Assembly (NCBI RefSeq): GCF_028435365.1
Contig: NZ_JAGTJJ010000002.1
Coordinates: 558,001 to 622,000, forward strand
DNA length: 64,000 nt
Source: Polyangium jinanense
Lineage (GTDB): Bacteria; Myxococcota; Polyangia; Polyangiales; Polyangiaceae
Direction: 5' to 3'
Position 1 is the stretch's first letter, and every line of letters starts with the position of its first letter. Shown here one piece after another: positions 32,000-40,796 of the stretch. A model generated the notes under the pieces. The model ran no database searches. It had not been told where the DNA came from and worked only from the letters and a program-made list of their open reading frames with translations. The translations under genes were made by a program, and so were the position numbers.

Positions 32000-32905
32000 T
32001 CAGAACAACCCCACGACCGACAGCCCCATCCGATCCTGCCCCACCATCGGCATGACCGCGACCGAGCTCGGCAGAAGGGCGCGTGCGCCTTTCCGTGGCT
32101 CGACCGGCTCGTCCACGGTCTCCGTCGAGAAGATGGCCATATCGAGGGCGGGCGCGGCGAAGTATCCGACGGCGGCACCGATCGCGGTATACGCGAGGGT
32201 ATCCCAGCCATCATACGACCCTGCGCCGGCCATGAGCCCAATGAGGCCTCCTCCGATCGGAAGACCGACGTTCAGGCCGAGGCTCGCGAATCCATTGCCG
32301 ACGTGCCCGTGCGCCCAATGAACGATCGGTCCCGTGAGCACGTGGCCCGCCAAGCCGACGTACGTGACCGCGCTCCCCTGGCCGGCGATCAGCACGACGT
32401 CACTCACCAGCACGCCAATCAAGGTCTGCCACCCATACCAGCGTTTGACCTTCTGCGTGGGAGGCTCCGCGCCCCAGCCAGGCAGCGGCCCCGCGGGAGG
32501 CGGTCCCCAGGCTCCATTCGGCGGCGGCGCATAAGGTCCCGGCGGATAAGGCGCGTAAGGGCCGGGCGGATAAGGCGCGTAAGGCCCGGCGCCCGGGGGC
32601 GCGGTCGGCGGCGGCGGAAGCGAAGCCCCATTCGCAGCCGATCCCGCGGGCGGCGGCGTCTGCATCCCTGACAGCGGTGTCGCGGGCGGCGGGGGAACGG
32701 GGTTCGCCTGCGACGACGTCGTGGGGGCCGCGGACGGCGGAGACGCCGGGGTTGTCGGCGACGCCGGCGGGGGCGGAGCCGGGTTCGTCGCTGCAGGCGG
32801 CGGAGACGGCGGGGGCGCCGCGCCCGGTACTTGCGCATTCGTGCGCGGCGCGAGGCTGAGCGTGGCGAGGGCGAGGGCGGAGCCGAGCAACAGGCGGGAG
32901 CGCAT
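32000..32905 (-). CDS. Exported protein with Pro-rich repeats and hydrophobic C-terminal half
   Basis: 301 residues from the ATG at 32905. Signal peptide to about TNA-QV, then around 110 residues of Pro/Ala-rich low complexity including three PYAPYPPG-type repeats. The second half has four hydrophobic segments rich in Gly and Ala (LIGVLVSDVVLIAGQG, LGLNVGLPIGGGLIGLMAG, TLAYTAIGAAVGYFAAPALD), which could be membrane helices or a glycine-zipper. No recognised family. It is separated from the upstream triple-DsbA gene by a strong hairpin. Confidence 0.75.
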   Translation of the reverse strand: MRSRLLLGSALALATLSLAPRTNAQVPGAAPPPSPPPAATNPAPPPPASPTTPASPPSAAPTTSSQANPVPPPPATPLSGMQTPPPAGSAANGASLPPPPTAPPGAGPYAPYPPGPYAPYPPGPYAPPPNGAWGPPPAGPLPGWGAEPPTQKVKRWYGWQTLIGVLVSDVVLIAGQGSAVTYVGLAGHVLTGPIVHWAHGHVGNGFASLGLNVGLPIGGGLIGLMAGAGSYDGWDTLAYTAIGAAVGYFAAPALDMAIFSTETVDEPVEPRKGARALLPSSVAVMPMVGQDRMGLSVVGLF

Positions 32906-32951
32906 CGGCGCCGAGGATATCAAGATTCGTGCCGGACGGGGGGCGGCGCGA

Positions 32952-32986
32952 GGCGGGCCACGTCGAAAACCCGACGCGGGCCCGCC
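32952..32986 (-). terminator. Nested hairpin after the triple-DsbA gene
   Basis: Arms GGCGGGCC and GGCCCGCC enclose a second stem CGTCG/CGACG with an AAAAC-C loop, ten bases past the stop codon at 32996. There is no T run, so termination may be partial or Rho-assisted. Confidence 0.5.
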
Positions 32987-32995
32987 CCGCGGCGG

Positions 32996-35152
32996 TTACT
33001 TCGCTTCCTTGAGCGCGAGGTTGACGACCTTCTTGAACTTGGCGAGCGGCTGCGCGCCCGAGACCAGATAGCCATTGATCACGAATGCGGGCGTGCCCGT
33101 GATCCCCACATCCTCGCCGGCCTTGATGTCCGCGTCGATGAGCGCCTTGTGCGTCTGGCCGTCGACCGCGGCGAGGACCTTCTGCACGTCGAGCCCGAGC
33201 GCGGTCGCCGTCCGCTCGATGCCGGCGCGGTCGAGCTGCGTCTGGTCCTGGAAGAACGCGCCGTGCATCTTCCAGAAGCCGTCATTGCCTTTCTGCTTGT
33301 ACGCCTCCATGGCCGCGAGCGCCGCGGGCATCGCGTTCTTGTGGAACGGGAGCGGCTTGTTTCGCCAGACAAACCGGATCTTGCCCGGGAAGGCCGCTTC
33401 GAGCTCGGTGAGCGTGGGCTCGACCCGCTTGCAGAACGGGCACTCGAAATCGGAGAAGATCTGCACGGTGACCTTCGCGTTCGCCGGACCCCGGGTGGGA
33501 TTGTCCTTCGTGAACGCGGGGATCGCCTTCACCTTCTCGAGCACCGTCGTCTTGCCGTCCTTGATGATCGTGTCGTAGAGCTTCGCCGCGGGCGTGCCCT
33601 TCTTGACGAGCGCCTCCGACTTCGTGATCTCCTCGTCGATGAGCGCCTTGAACTTCTCGATCGGCTGCGCGCCGACGAGGCGGCGACCATTGATGAAGAA
33701 ATGCGGTGTGCCGCTCGCCTGCACGTCGTCGGCGAGGTCTTGGTCCTGCTCGATGCGGTCCTTGTACTTCTTCTTTTCGATCGCGTCGCTCGCCTTCTTC
33801 AGGTCGAGCCCGAGGTTCTTCGCGATGCCCTCGAGGTCCTCGGGCGCGAGCTTGCCGTTCGCGGCGAAGAGCAGGTCGTGCGCTTTCCAGAACCCCGCGT
33901 CGCCCTTCTGCGCGCGCGCTTCGAGCGCGAGCTCGGCCGCGGGCTCGGCGTCCTTGTGGAACGGCAAGGGGTTGTTCTTGTACACGATCCGGAGTTTGTC
34001 GCCGTAATCGCGGGCGAGCTGCTCGAGCGTCGGCGTCACCTTGACGCAGAACGGGCACTGGAAATCGGTGAACATCACGAGCGTCACGAGCGCCGTGTTT
34101 TTGCCCCGCACTGGCGAGCCGTCGACGGGCACGCGCCAGACCGTCTTCGTGTCCTCGGCCGCGGCGGCCGAGCCAGCGAAGCCGGGCCGGTCCTCGGGCT
34201 TCTGGTAGTTTTTCGCCGAGAGCGTCGCATACACCTTCTCGGGCGCCGTGCCGCTCGCCGTCGCCTTGCGCCCGGCCGCGATTTGCTCGTCGACGATCGC
34301 GCGGAACTTGTCGATCGGCTGCGCGCCGGAGAGGAACACGCCGTTGATGAAGAACGCGGGCGTGCCCGTCACGCCGATCTTCTTGCCGAGCTCGATGTCC
34401 TCGTCGATCTTCTTGCCGATCTCGCCGCTCGCGAGCGTCGCGTCGACGGTCTTGCGCGTGATGCCCCGCGGCAGCGAGCCGTCGATGACCTGCGGGTCGA
34501 TCCGGCCGGCGAAGAGCGCGTCGTGATAGGCCCAGAACCAGGGCGCGCCCTTCTGCTTGAACACGGCCATCGCCGCCTCGGCCGCGGGGCGCGCGTTCTT
34601 GTGGAACGGGAGCGGGAAGTTTTTCCAGACGATCCGGAGCTGATCCTTGCCGTAGATCTTCGCGAGCTCGGCGAGCGTGCCCGAAGCGCGCGCGCAGAAG
34701 GGGCACTCGAGGTCGGAGAACGCGACGATGGTGACGGGCGCCTTGGGGCTGCCCCAGCTCGGATCCGCGGCCGTGACGGGCACCGGGCTCTTTGCGCCTT
34801 CGCCCGTGTCGACCTCGTTTCCGCCGGTCCACGTGCCGGCCTCGGCCGGGGCGACGGTGCGCACGGGAAAACCGCTGCCGGGGTTGTCGTCGTTGGCCCC
34901 GCGGCCAGCGCCGCCGGCGACCGCGATCCTCTCGCCGTCGCCTTCGGCCGCGCCTCGGGGCGCGCCGCCCTTGTCGGCGCCCTGGGCGGCATCTTCGGCG
35001 CCCTTTCCAGCGGTGGCGGTGTTTGCGCCCTTGTCGGCGGTCCCCTGGGACTCGGCGCCGGGCGTCGCAGCCGGGGGCGGAGGCGCCTGGCCGCAGGCAG
35101 TTGCGGCCGAGAGGGCCGTCACGAACCCGATTCGGAAGAGCTTCACGAGCAT
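32996..35152 (-). CDS. Lipoprotein with three DsbA-like thioredoxin domains
   Basis: 718 residues from the ATG at 35152. A signal peptide with a weak lipobox ending ATAC (Cys20) is followed by an Ala/Gly-rich linker to about residue 125. Three homologous domains of the disulfide-oxidoreductase (thioredoxin_4/DsbA) type follow. Each has a CPFC active site (C150/C153, C366/C369, C571/C574), a PLPFHKN-type block and a (V/S/T)GTPxFxINGxxLxGAQP cis-Pro segment. All three active sites are intact, which is unusual since single-domain forms of about 200 residues are the rule. Expected to oxidise or isomerise thiols in the periplasm. Divergent from the MbnP operon. Confidence 0.94.
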   Translation of the reverse strand: MLVKLFRIGFVTALSAATACGQAPPPPAATPGAESQGTADKGANTATAGKGAEDAAQGADKGGAPRGAAEGDGERIAVAGGAGRGANDDNPGSGFPVRTVAPAEAGTWTGGNEVDTGEGAKSPVPVTAADPSWGSPKAPVTIVAFSDLECPFCARASGTLAELAKIYGKDQLRIVWKNFPLPFHKNARPAAEAAMAVFKQKGAPWFWAYHDALFAGRIDPQVIDGSLPRGITRKTVDATLASGEIGKKIDEDIELGKKIGVTGTPAFFINGVFLSGAQPIDKFRAIVDEQIAAGRKATASGTAPEKVYATLSAKNYQKPEDRPGFAGSAAAAEDTKTVWRVPVDGSPVRGKNTALVTLVMFTDFQCPFCVKVTPTLEQLARDYGDKLRIVYKNNPLPFHKDAEPAAELALEARAQKGDAGFWKAHDLLFAANGKLAPEDLEGIAKNLGLDLKKASDAIEKKKYKDRIEQDQDLADDVQASGTPHFFINGRRLVGAQPIEKFKALIDEEITKSEALVKKGTPAAKLYDTIIKDGKTTVLEKVKAIPAFTKDNPTRGPANAKVTVQIFSDFECPFCKRVEPTLTELEAAFPGKIRFVWRNKPLPFHKNAMPAALAAMEAYKQKGNDGFWKMHGAFFQDQTQLDRAGIERTATALGLDVQKVLAAVDGQTHKALIDADIKAGEDVGITGTPAFVINGYLVSGAQPLAKFKKVVNLALKEAK

Positions 35153-35197
35153 GGCCGGCACCCTACAGGAAACCCCGTCACGACGCACGCGGCTTGC

Positions 35198-35211
35198 GCG
35201 TGGATCCACGC
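35198..35211. promoter_or_regulatory. Perfect 14-bp palindrome in divergent intergenic region
   Basis: GCGTGGATCCACGC is fully self-complementary and lies 47 bp upstream of the triple-DsbA start and about 145 bp upstream of the MbnP-like gene. The position fits a regulator operator, but no regulator gene is nearby and no second copy was found in the window. Confidence 0.45.
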
Positions 35212-35273
35212 GGCTTCAACATCCCGTGGACGTTCCGTCAATGGCGCCCGCGCACGCGAAGGAAAGGCCGGAG

Positions 35274-35288
35274 CCTCGTGGCACGAGG
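35274..35288. promoter_or_regulatory. Palindrome CCTCGTG-G-CACGAGG upstream of the mbnP-like gene
   Basis: Seven-base perfect arms around one G, 67 bp upstream of the mbnP-like ATG. It could be an operator for the MbnP-MbnH operon or a stem in its leader. The evidence is symmetry and position only. Confidence 0.45.
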
Positions 35289-35355
35289 GATGCATCAATT
35301 TGTCGCATTGCCAGGACGCGGAAACGGGTCCATGGCTTTCGGACGGAGGTGAAAC

Positions 35356-36294
35356 GTGGCTTCTAGACTTGGTACTTCGCGAGGAAGGTGGCTCATCGTG
35401 GCGCTCGGCGCGGCGCTCGTCGCAGGGTGCGGCGGAGGCAGCGGAGACAGCGGCAACGGGGGCAACGGCGGATCGGGCGGCGCAGGCGGAGCGGGCGGCG
35501 GCGGACCGGGTGGTGGCGGGCCGGGGCGCATCGACGTGGAGCTCGCTTTCGAGGGGCGCGTCGGAAACGAGGTATTCGATTGTGGAAAGACCTTCACCGC
35601 GGGAAGCGCGTCCACCGAGGTGAGGATCACCGATTTTCGTCTCTACGTGCACGACGTGCGCCTCCTGCGCACCGATGGCAGTGATGTCCCGGTCGAGCTC
35701 ACGCAGGACGGGCTCTGGCAACACGAGAACCTGGCGCTCCTCGATTTCGAGAACAAGACGGGCGCCTGCGCGAACGGCACGAGCGAGACGAATGGCGTAA
35801 TTCGCGGTCAGGTAGAGGACGTGACCTACACCGGCATCGCATTCAAGGTGGGCGTGCCTTTCGAGCTGAACCACGGCGACGCGTCGGCGGCGCCCTCGCC
35901 GCTCAACCTGAGCGCGCTGTTCTGGAACTGGAATGGCGGGTACAAGTTCCTCCGCGTGGACGCGGCGCCGACGGCGGCGGGCGGCGGGGCGTTCAACGTG
36001 CACATCGGCAGCACGGGGTGCACGGAGGACGCGGCGGGCGCGGTCACGGCGTGCGATCGGCCGAACCGCCCGGAGGTGCGCCTTTCGGGCTTCGATCCGC
36101 TGAAGAGCAAGATCGTCATCGATTACGCGGCGCTCGTGGCGGACAGCGATCTCTCGCAGAACGTGGACGGCGCGCCGGGCTGCATGGCGGGCTCCGACGA
36201 CACCGAATGCAAGGCCATCATGGGTCGGCTCGGCATTCACGTGGACGATGGATCGGTTCATCCGGACGAACAGAAGCTCTTCACGGCAGAGTGA
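35356..36294 (+). CDS. MbnP-like copper-associated lipoprotein
   Basis: 312 residues with lipobox ALVAGC (Cys25) and a Gly-rich linker. The rest matches the MbnP ('metallo-mystery pair, four-Cys') family: DFRLYVHDVRLL, LNLSALFWNWNGGYKFLR, NVHIGSTGC and PEVRLSGFD, with Cys pairs at CGK...ACANG, GCTE...ACD and GCMAG...EC. Characterised MbnP binds copper, and its partner MbnH converts a Trp to kynurenine. Two Trp lie in the FWNWN block here. It is the first gene of a tight operon, four bases before the mbnH-like gene. Confidence 0.92.
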   Translation: MASRLGTSRGRWLIVALGAALVAGCGGGSGDSGNGGNGGSGGAGGAGGGGPGGGGPGRIDVELAFEGRVGNEVFDCGKTFTAGSASTEVRITDFRLYVHDVRLLRTDGSDVPVELTQDGLWQHENLALLDFENKTGACANGTSETNGVIRGQVEDVTYTGIAFKVGVPFELNHGDASAAPSPLNLSALFWNWNGGYKFLRVDAAPTAAGGGAFNVHIGSTGCTEDAAGAVTACDRPNRPEVRLSGFDPLKSKIVIDYAALVADSDLSQNVDGAPGCMAGSDDTECKAIMGRLGIHVDDGSVHPDEQKLFTAE

Positions 36295-36298
36295 ATCC

Positions 36299-37507
36299 AT
36301 GAAAATCCCTCTCCTCCTCACCGCGGCCGCGCGCGGGCCTTTCGTCGCCCTCTTGCTCCTCGGCTCCTTCGCCGGCTGCGGCGGGGAGGATGGGGAGCCG
36401 CCCAAGCCCCCGCCGGAGCCGCCTGCGACCTGGGATTTCGGGCTACCCGCGGGGTATCCCAAGCCCAAGATTCCCGCGGACAACCCCATGACGGCGGACA
36501 AGGTCGAGCTCGGCCGGCGTCTGTTCTACGACAAACGTTTGTCCGGGAACGAGACGCAGAGCTGCGCGTCGTGCCACGACCAGAAGCTCGCGTTCACGGA
36601 CGGGCGCGCGGGCGGGCTCGGATCGACGGGCGAGGTCCACCCGCGGGGCTCGATGTCGATCGTGAACGTGGGCTACCTGTCCACGCTCACCTGGGCAAAC
36701 CCCTTGATCACGGAGCTCGAAGAGCAGGCGCTCCTGCCGCTCTTCGGAGAGACGCCGGTCGAGCTCGGGCTCGCGGGGCAAGAAGACGTGCTCCTCGAAC
36801 GATTGCGCGCGGAGCCGGTGTACAAGGCGCTCTTTCCGAAGGTGTTTCCCGACGATCCCGACCCCGTGCGGCTGGAAAACGTGGTCCGTGCGATCGGCGC
36901 GTTCGAGCGCAGCGTGATCTCCTACCGGTCGGCCTGGGATCGGCACAACTACGGCGGTGATTCGAAGGCGCTGTCGGAGGCCCAGAAGCGCGGCAAGGAC
37001 CTGTTCTTTTCGGAGAAGCTCGAATGCTTCCATTGCCACGGCGGCTTCAATTTCTCCGACTCCGTGGAGCACGACGGGACCACGTTCACCGAGACGATGT
37101 TCCACAACACCGGCCTTTACAACATCGGCGGCACGGGCGCGTATCCGGAGAACAATCGAGGCGTCTACGAGGTGACCCAGGTCTCCACGGACATGGGCCG
37201 GTTCCGCGCGCCGACGCTGCGAAACATCACGCTCACGGCGCCCTACATGCACGACGGGAGCATCGCGACGCTCGGCGAGGTGCTCGACCATTACGCGGCC
37301 GGCGGGCGCACGATCGTGGAGGGGCCCTACGCGGGTGTGGGGAGCACGAACCCGTACAAGAGCGAGCTCATCAATGGTTTCACGTTGACCGAGGAGGAGA
37401 AGGCCGACGTGCTTGCTTTCCTCGCGTCGCTGACGGACGAGGCGCTGCTCACCGATCCGCGATTCGCGGACCCGTGGAAGCAGGACAGCGCGGGAGGAAT
37501 GCCGTGA
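36299..37507 (+). CDS. MbnH-like di-haem cytochrome c peroxidase family protein
   Basis: 402 residues. Signal peptide with lipobox LLGSFAGC (Cys27). Two CxxCH haem sites are present (C89-C92-H93 and C243-C246-H247), along with LGRRLFYDKRLSGNETQSCASC, FRAPTLRNITLTAPYMHDGS and SLTDEALLTDP. The layout is that of MbnH within the di-haem peroxidase (MauG/CcpA-related) superfamily. MbnH enzymes use a high-valent di-haem state to modify a Trp of MbnP. It lies between the mbnP-like gene and a third lipoprotein gene whose start overlaps its stop (GTGA). Confidence 0.94.
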   Translation: MKIPLLLTAAARGPFVALLLLGSFAGCGGEDGEPPKPPPEPPATWDFGLPAGYPKPKIPADNPMTADKVELGRRLFYDKRLSGNETQSCASCHDQKLAFTDGRAGGLGSTGEVHPRGSMSIVNVGYLSTLTWANPLITELEEQALLPLFGETPVELGLAGQEDVLLERLRAEPVYKALFPKVFPDDPDPVRLENVVRAIGAFERSVISYRSAWDRHNYGGDSKALSEAQKRGKDLFFSEKLECFHCHGGFNFSDSVEHDGTTFTETMFHNTGLYNIGGTGAYPENNRGVYEVTQVSTDMGRFRAPTLRNITLTAPYMHDGSIATLGEVLDHYAAGGRTIVEGPYAGVGSTNPYKSELINGFTLTEEEKADVLAFLASLTDEALLTDPRFADPWKQDSAGGMP

Positions 37508-38130
37508 AGAGGATCGGACGAATCGCAGGAATCGTGGCGCTCGCGGGCGCGGTGTTCGTCGGGACGAGCGTGGGCGCGTGCGGGGGAGGGACGGAGAACC
37601 CGCCCGCGACGAACGAGCCCGACTTGACGGGCGTGATCTACGCGGGCGTGGCAACGGACGAGGCGCTCGAGGCGCTGCTCTTGGCCACGCCGAAGGCGGA
37701 TCCGGCGCAAGCCGTGGTGGTCGACACGCCGGCCACGGGCGCGACGCTGCCGAAGGACGTGCCGCCGACAATCGAATGGCACGTGGGCGGCTCCTCCGCA
37801 TCGCGCGCGCCCTCGGCCGGAGAAAGGTTTGTCGGGGCCGCGAAGGCGATCGCCTCGTTTTTCGGTCCGCGCGAGGCGTGGGCGCACGGGGCGCCGGTGA
37901 ACGGCCGCGCGTATCTGCTCGTGTTCTCGACGCCGAAGAGCCCCGAGCTCGTGCGTGTCTTCACGACGGAGCTTTCCTACACGTTCGACGCGGCCACGTG
38001 GACGAAGCTCGCGCTCACGGGGGAGCCGGTGACGCTCGTCGTGACGAACGCGATCTTCGAGGACAACCGCGTGGCGCAGGACGGAGGGCCGTTCACGGGG
38101 GAGTCGGTGACGTTTTCGATCGGGCCGTGA
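37504..38130 (+). CDS. Lipoprotein coupled to MbnP/MbnH
   Basis: 208 residues, GTG start overlapping the previous stop by four bases. The N-terminus is a signal peptide with lipobox TSVGAC (Cys26). The rest is beta-rich (RAYLLVFSTPKSPELVRVF, TLVVTNAIFEDNRVA) with a Ser/Ala-rich loop containing EAWAHGAP. No family known to me fits. The overlap indicates expression with MbnP and MbnH, so it may be a further partner, substrate or copper carrier; this is inference from position. Confidence 0.8.
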   Translation: MKRIGRIAGIVALAGAVFVGTSVGACGGGTENPPATNEPDLTGVIYAGVATDEALEALLLATPKADPAQAVVVDTPATGATLPKDVPPTIEWHVGGSSASRAPSAGERFVGAAKAIASFFGPREAWAHGAPVNGRAYLLVFSTPKSPELVRVFTTELSYTFDAATWTKLALTGEPVTLVVTNAIFEDNRVAQDGGPFTGESVTFSIGP

Positions 38131-38136
38131 GCCCTG

Positions 38137-39663
38137 TCACCGCCGCTGCGCCGACCGCGGATGAAACACCCCCCGCGGCCGTGTCGGCATCCCCGTGACC
38201 GGGAAGAAATCGTTCCCCCGGAAGAGCGGCGGGTCCTTCTCGTTTCGCATGTAAAACAGGTTGATCTCTTTCTTGTAGAAATCGGTGTCCGGGATGACCG
38301 CGCCGAAGCGCTGCGTCTTCAGCGCCTCGCGTACCTCGTCCCGGAGCGCGATGCCCGGCGGGCCGCCGCCGATGCCGAGGATGTCCTGCATCGCCATTTC
38401 ATGCGCGAACGAGCGCTTGCCCGCGAGCGTCGCGAGGTGGCCGTGCGCCGGGACCCAGACGTCGCCAGGCAATTCGGAAAGCTTTTTCACGAAAGCGTGG
38501 CCCGCTTGCTCGTCGCTGCGCGAGGGCACGAGGCGGCGCGGGTCGTAGACGACGCAGGCGAGCTGGAGGGCCGCGACGCCGAACGCCGCGGCGCGCAGGC
38601 GGGCGCGGAGAGCCTCCGGCGCCTGGCCGATGCTTTCGAGGGCCATGCCGATGCCCATGCCGAAGAGAATGGCGAGCACGGAGAACGCCGGCATGAGGAC
38701 GTTCGGCCAGCCGCCCGCGTGCAGGCGCCCGCCCCACGAGGTCCCGAGCGCGCCGGCCGCGGCGAAGAACCAGAAGAGACGCGCCTTGCGCGCGCCCTCG
38801 CCCGAAGCCGCGAACCAATAAAGAGCCGCGACGAAGGAGACGGCGAGCGGCGCGAAGAGGTCTTCGACCCAGTAATCGACCCACATCGCCGGCACGTTCG
38901 GGTGCTGCGAGGGCAAAAAGAAGACGTAATAACGAAACCAGCCGCCGTGCAGGCGGTCGAGCGCGAAGATCGAGAGGCCGATGGTGCCGAAGAGCGCCAC
39001 GCCAAACCCGAGCCCGCGCTTCCAGCCGTCCGCGAAGAGCGCATACGCCGCGAGCGGCGCCGCGGCCACGAGCATCGATTGTTTCGTGAGGAACGAGGCC
39101 AGGAACAGGGCCACCGCGAGGAGCCGGAAGCCCGTGCCCTCGCGGAAGCGCAGGACGTAGAGGCCGAGGAGCCAAAAGAGGAGCGCGAGCGAGTCGACCC
39201 GCGCGATATCCATGAAGGCGACGCTCTCCCGATACGTGCCCGCGAAGAGGCCCGCCGCGAGCACGGCGGCGACGCGGCTCTTCGTCTCGCGATGCACGAA
39301 GAGCCCGATGAGCGCGAGGCAGCCGAGCGAGGAGAGGAGCGAGACGAGGCGCAGCGAGAAAAAACCGACGCCGAAGACCTTGCTCGCGGCCGCGGAGACG
39401 TAGAAGTAGAGCGGCGTGTAGATGAAGGGGACGAAATCGATCGTGGGGCGGTCGTAGAGGCGTTTGCCCGAGAGGATGTGGCGGACGTGGTCGACCGCGC
39501 CGCCCTCCATCCATTCGAGCTCGAATGGATACCGGAGGTGCAGGACCGCGAGCACGAGATAGAGGCCGACGTACGCGGCGGCGCCGAGGCCGACGAGCCA
39601 GGGCAGGACGCGGCCGAGGAAGGCGGGGACGCGCCGCCACAAGGTGAGGAGCCGAGCGAGCAT
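38137..39663 (-). CDS. Membrane glycosyltransferase (ArnT/PMT-like, GT39/GT83 group)
   Basis: 508 residues with about 11 hydrophobic segments across residues 15-375 and a soluble tail. The first periplasmic loop holds ELEWMEGGAVDH, the acidic motif expected of lipid-linked sugar transferases of the GT-C fold. It probably moves a sugar from a polyprenyl-phosphate donor to a lipid or protein. No EXxD/HEIY motif of a specific family is clear. It begins 14 bp after the M14 carboxypeptidase gene on the same strand, and converges with the MbnP operon 6 bp away. Confidence 0.82.
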   Translation of the reverse strand: MLARLLTLWRRVPAFLGRVLPWLVGLGAAAYVGLYLVLAVLHLRYPFELEWMEGGAVDHVRHILSGKRLYDRPTIDFVPFIYTPLYFYVSAAASKVFGVGFFSLRLVSLLSSLGCLALIGLFVHRETKSRVAAVLAAGLFAGTYRESVAFMDIARVDSLALLFWLLGLYVLRFREGTGFRLLAVALFLASFLTKQSMLVAAAPLAAYALFADGWKRGLGFGVALFGTIGLSIFALDRLHGGWFRYYVFFLPSQHPNVPAMWVDYWVEDLFAPLAVSFVAALYWFAASGEGARKARLFWFFAAAGALGTSWGGRLHAGGWPNVLMPAFSVLAILFGMGIGMALESIGQAPEALRARLRAAAFGVAALQLACVVYDPRRLVPSRSDEQAGHAFVKKLSELPGDVWVPAHGHLATLAGKRSFAHEMAMQDILGIGGGPPGIALRDEVREALKTQRFGAVIPDTDFYKKEINLFYMRNEKDPPLFRGNDFFPVTGMPTRPRGVFHPRSAQRR

Positions 39664-39677
39664 CGAGGGGCGCTACC

Positions 39678-40796
39678 CTAGCGCAGCACGCCCAAAGATT
39701 CGAGCACGGCCTCGAGCGAGGAGCGCCCGAGCTCAGAAGCACGCTCGGGCCCGAAGCCGCTCGGGCCTTCCTTGAACGGCATCTCGATCGTCAGGGACAA
39801 GCAATCGAAGCGCTCGCCAACCCAGTTGTTGCCGATGCGCAGATCGCCCTTGCCCGGGTCGTCCGCGCCATAATCGAATTCAGAGGAGAAAACGCCGTCG
39901 CGCCGGGCGAGGCTCCGCGCAAAGCGCCTTTCGAGCTCGTAGAGGCGCTCGGAGTAGCCAGGATTTCCCGCGCAGCCGATGGCGAAGGCGACCTCGGCGT
40001 GCTCGTCGCCGTGCACGTCGAGGTAGAGGTCGACGCCCGCCTGCTCCATGACGCTGCGCACGGCGAGGACCTCGGGGCTCGCCTCGCGGCTCGGCGCCTG
40101 CCATTCCCGATTGAGATCACGGCCGGCCGCGTTCGTTCGGAAATTGCCGCGCGTGCTGCCGTCCGGGTTCACCATCGGCACGACGTACACCACGGCCTCG
40201 TGAAGCAGCGTGTCCGTGACCGGATCGTCCTCGGCGAGGAGCCGGACGAGCGCGCCCTCGACGAACCACGAGCCCATCGTCTCGCCAGGATGCTGGCGCC
40301 CCGTGATCCAGAGGCGTCGTTTGCCCGGAGCCTCCTCGCCGAAGACGACGAGGTGGATCGGGCGGCCCTCGGCACTCGCGCCGATCGGGAGCACACGCGC
40401 CCGCGGGCTGCGATCGACGACCGAGAGGAGCGCGCCGAGGCGCTCGAGCGGATAGGCGGCAAAATACGAATAATGGACCGTGTCGTGCTCGGGGCGGTGC
40501 TGGAGGACGAGGCGCCGGCCGTCGAAATCGGTGGGGACGCGGAACCATCGTTCGAGGTCATACGATGCGAGCGCGCGGTAGCCGTGGAAGGCGTCGGGGT
40601 GCATCGCCTGGCCCGCGTCGGTGATCGTGAGCTCGACGTGGCGGCCCCGCGCGCCTCGAACGCGGAAATGGAACCATTGCCGGATGCCGGCGGCGTTGTC
40701 GGCGCGCAAGGAGAGCTCGGCCTCGGCCCCGTGCTGGCCGGTCACGACAATGCTCCCGCCGCAGAGGTCCGCGTCGACGTGCATGAAATGCATCAT
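39678..40796 (-). CDS. M14-family carboxypeptidase, cytosolic carboxypeptidase (CCP) type
   Basis: 372 residues. The N-terminal 120 residues form the beta-sandwich typical of CCPs, followed by the zinc carboxypeptidase domain. Zinc ligands H169, E172 (RQHPGETMGSW) and H262 (LDVHGDEH) and catalytic E338 (TIEMPF) are all present, with the substrate-contact RDLNREW and the NPDG motif. Eukaryotic CCPs remove Glu from protein tails; the bacterial substrate is unknown. There is no signal peptide, consistent with a cytosolic enzyme. Length is normal for bacterial CCPs. Confidence 0.93.
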   Translation of the reverse strand: MMHFMHVDADLCGGSIVVTGQHGAEAELSLRADNAAGIRQWFHFRVRGARGRHVELTITDAGQAMHPDAFHGYRALASYDLERWFRVPTDFDGRRLVLQHRPEHDTVHYSYFAAYPLERLGALLSVVDRSPRARVLPIGASAEGRPIHLVVFGEEAPGKRRLWITGRQHPGETMGSWFVEGALVRLLAEDDPVTDTLLHEAVVYVVPMVNPDGSTRGNFRTNAAGRDLNREWQAPSREASPEVLAVRSVMEQAGVDLYLDVHGDEHAEVAFAIGCAGNPGYSERLYELERRFARSLARRDGVFSSEFDYGADDPGKGDLRIGNNWVGERFDCLSLTIEMPFKEGPSGFGPERASELGRSSLEAVLESLGVLR

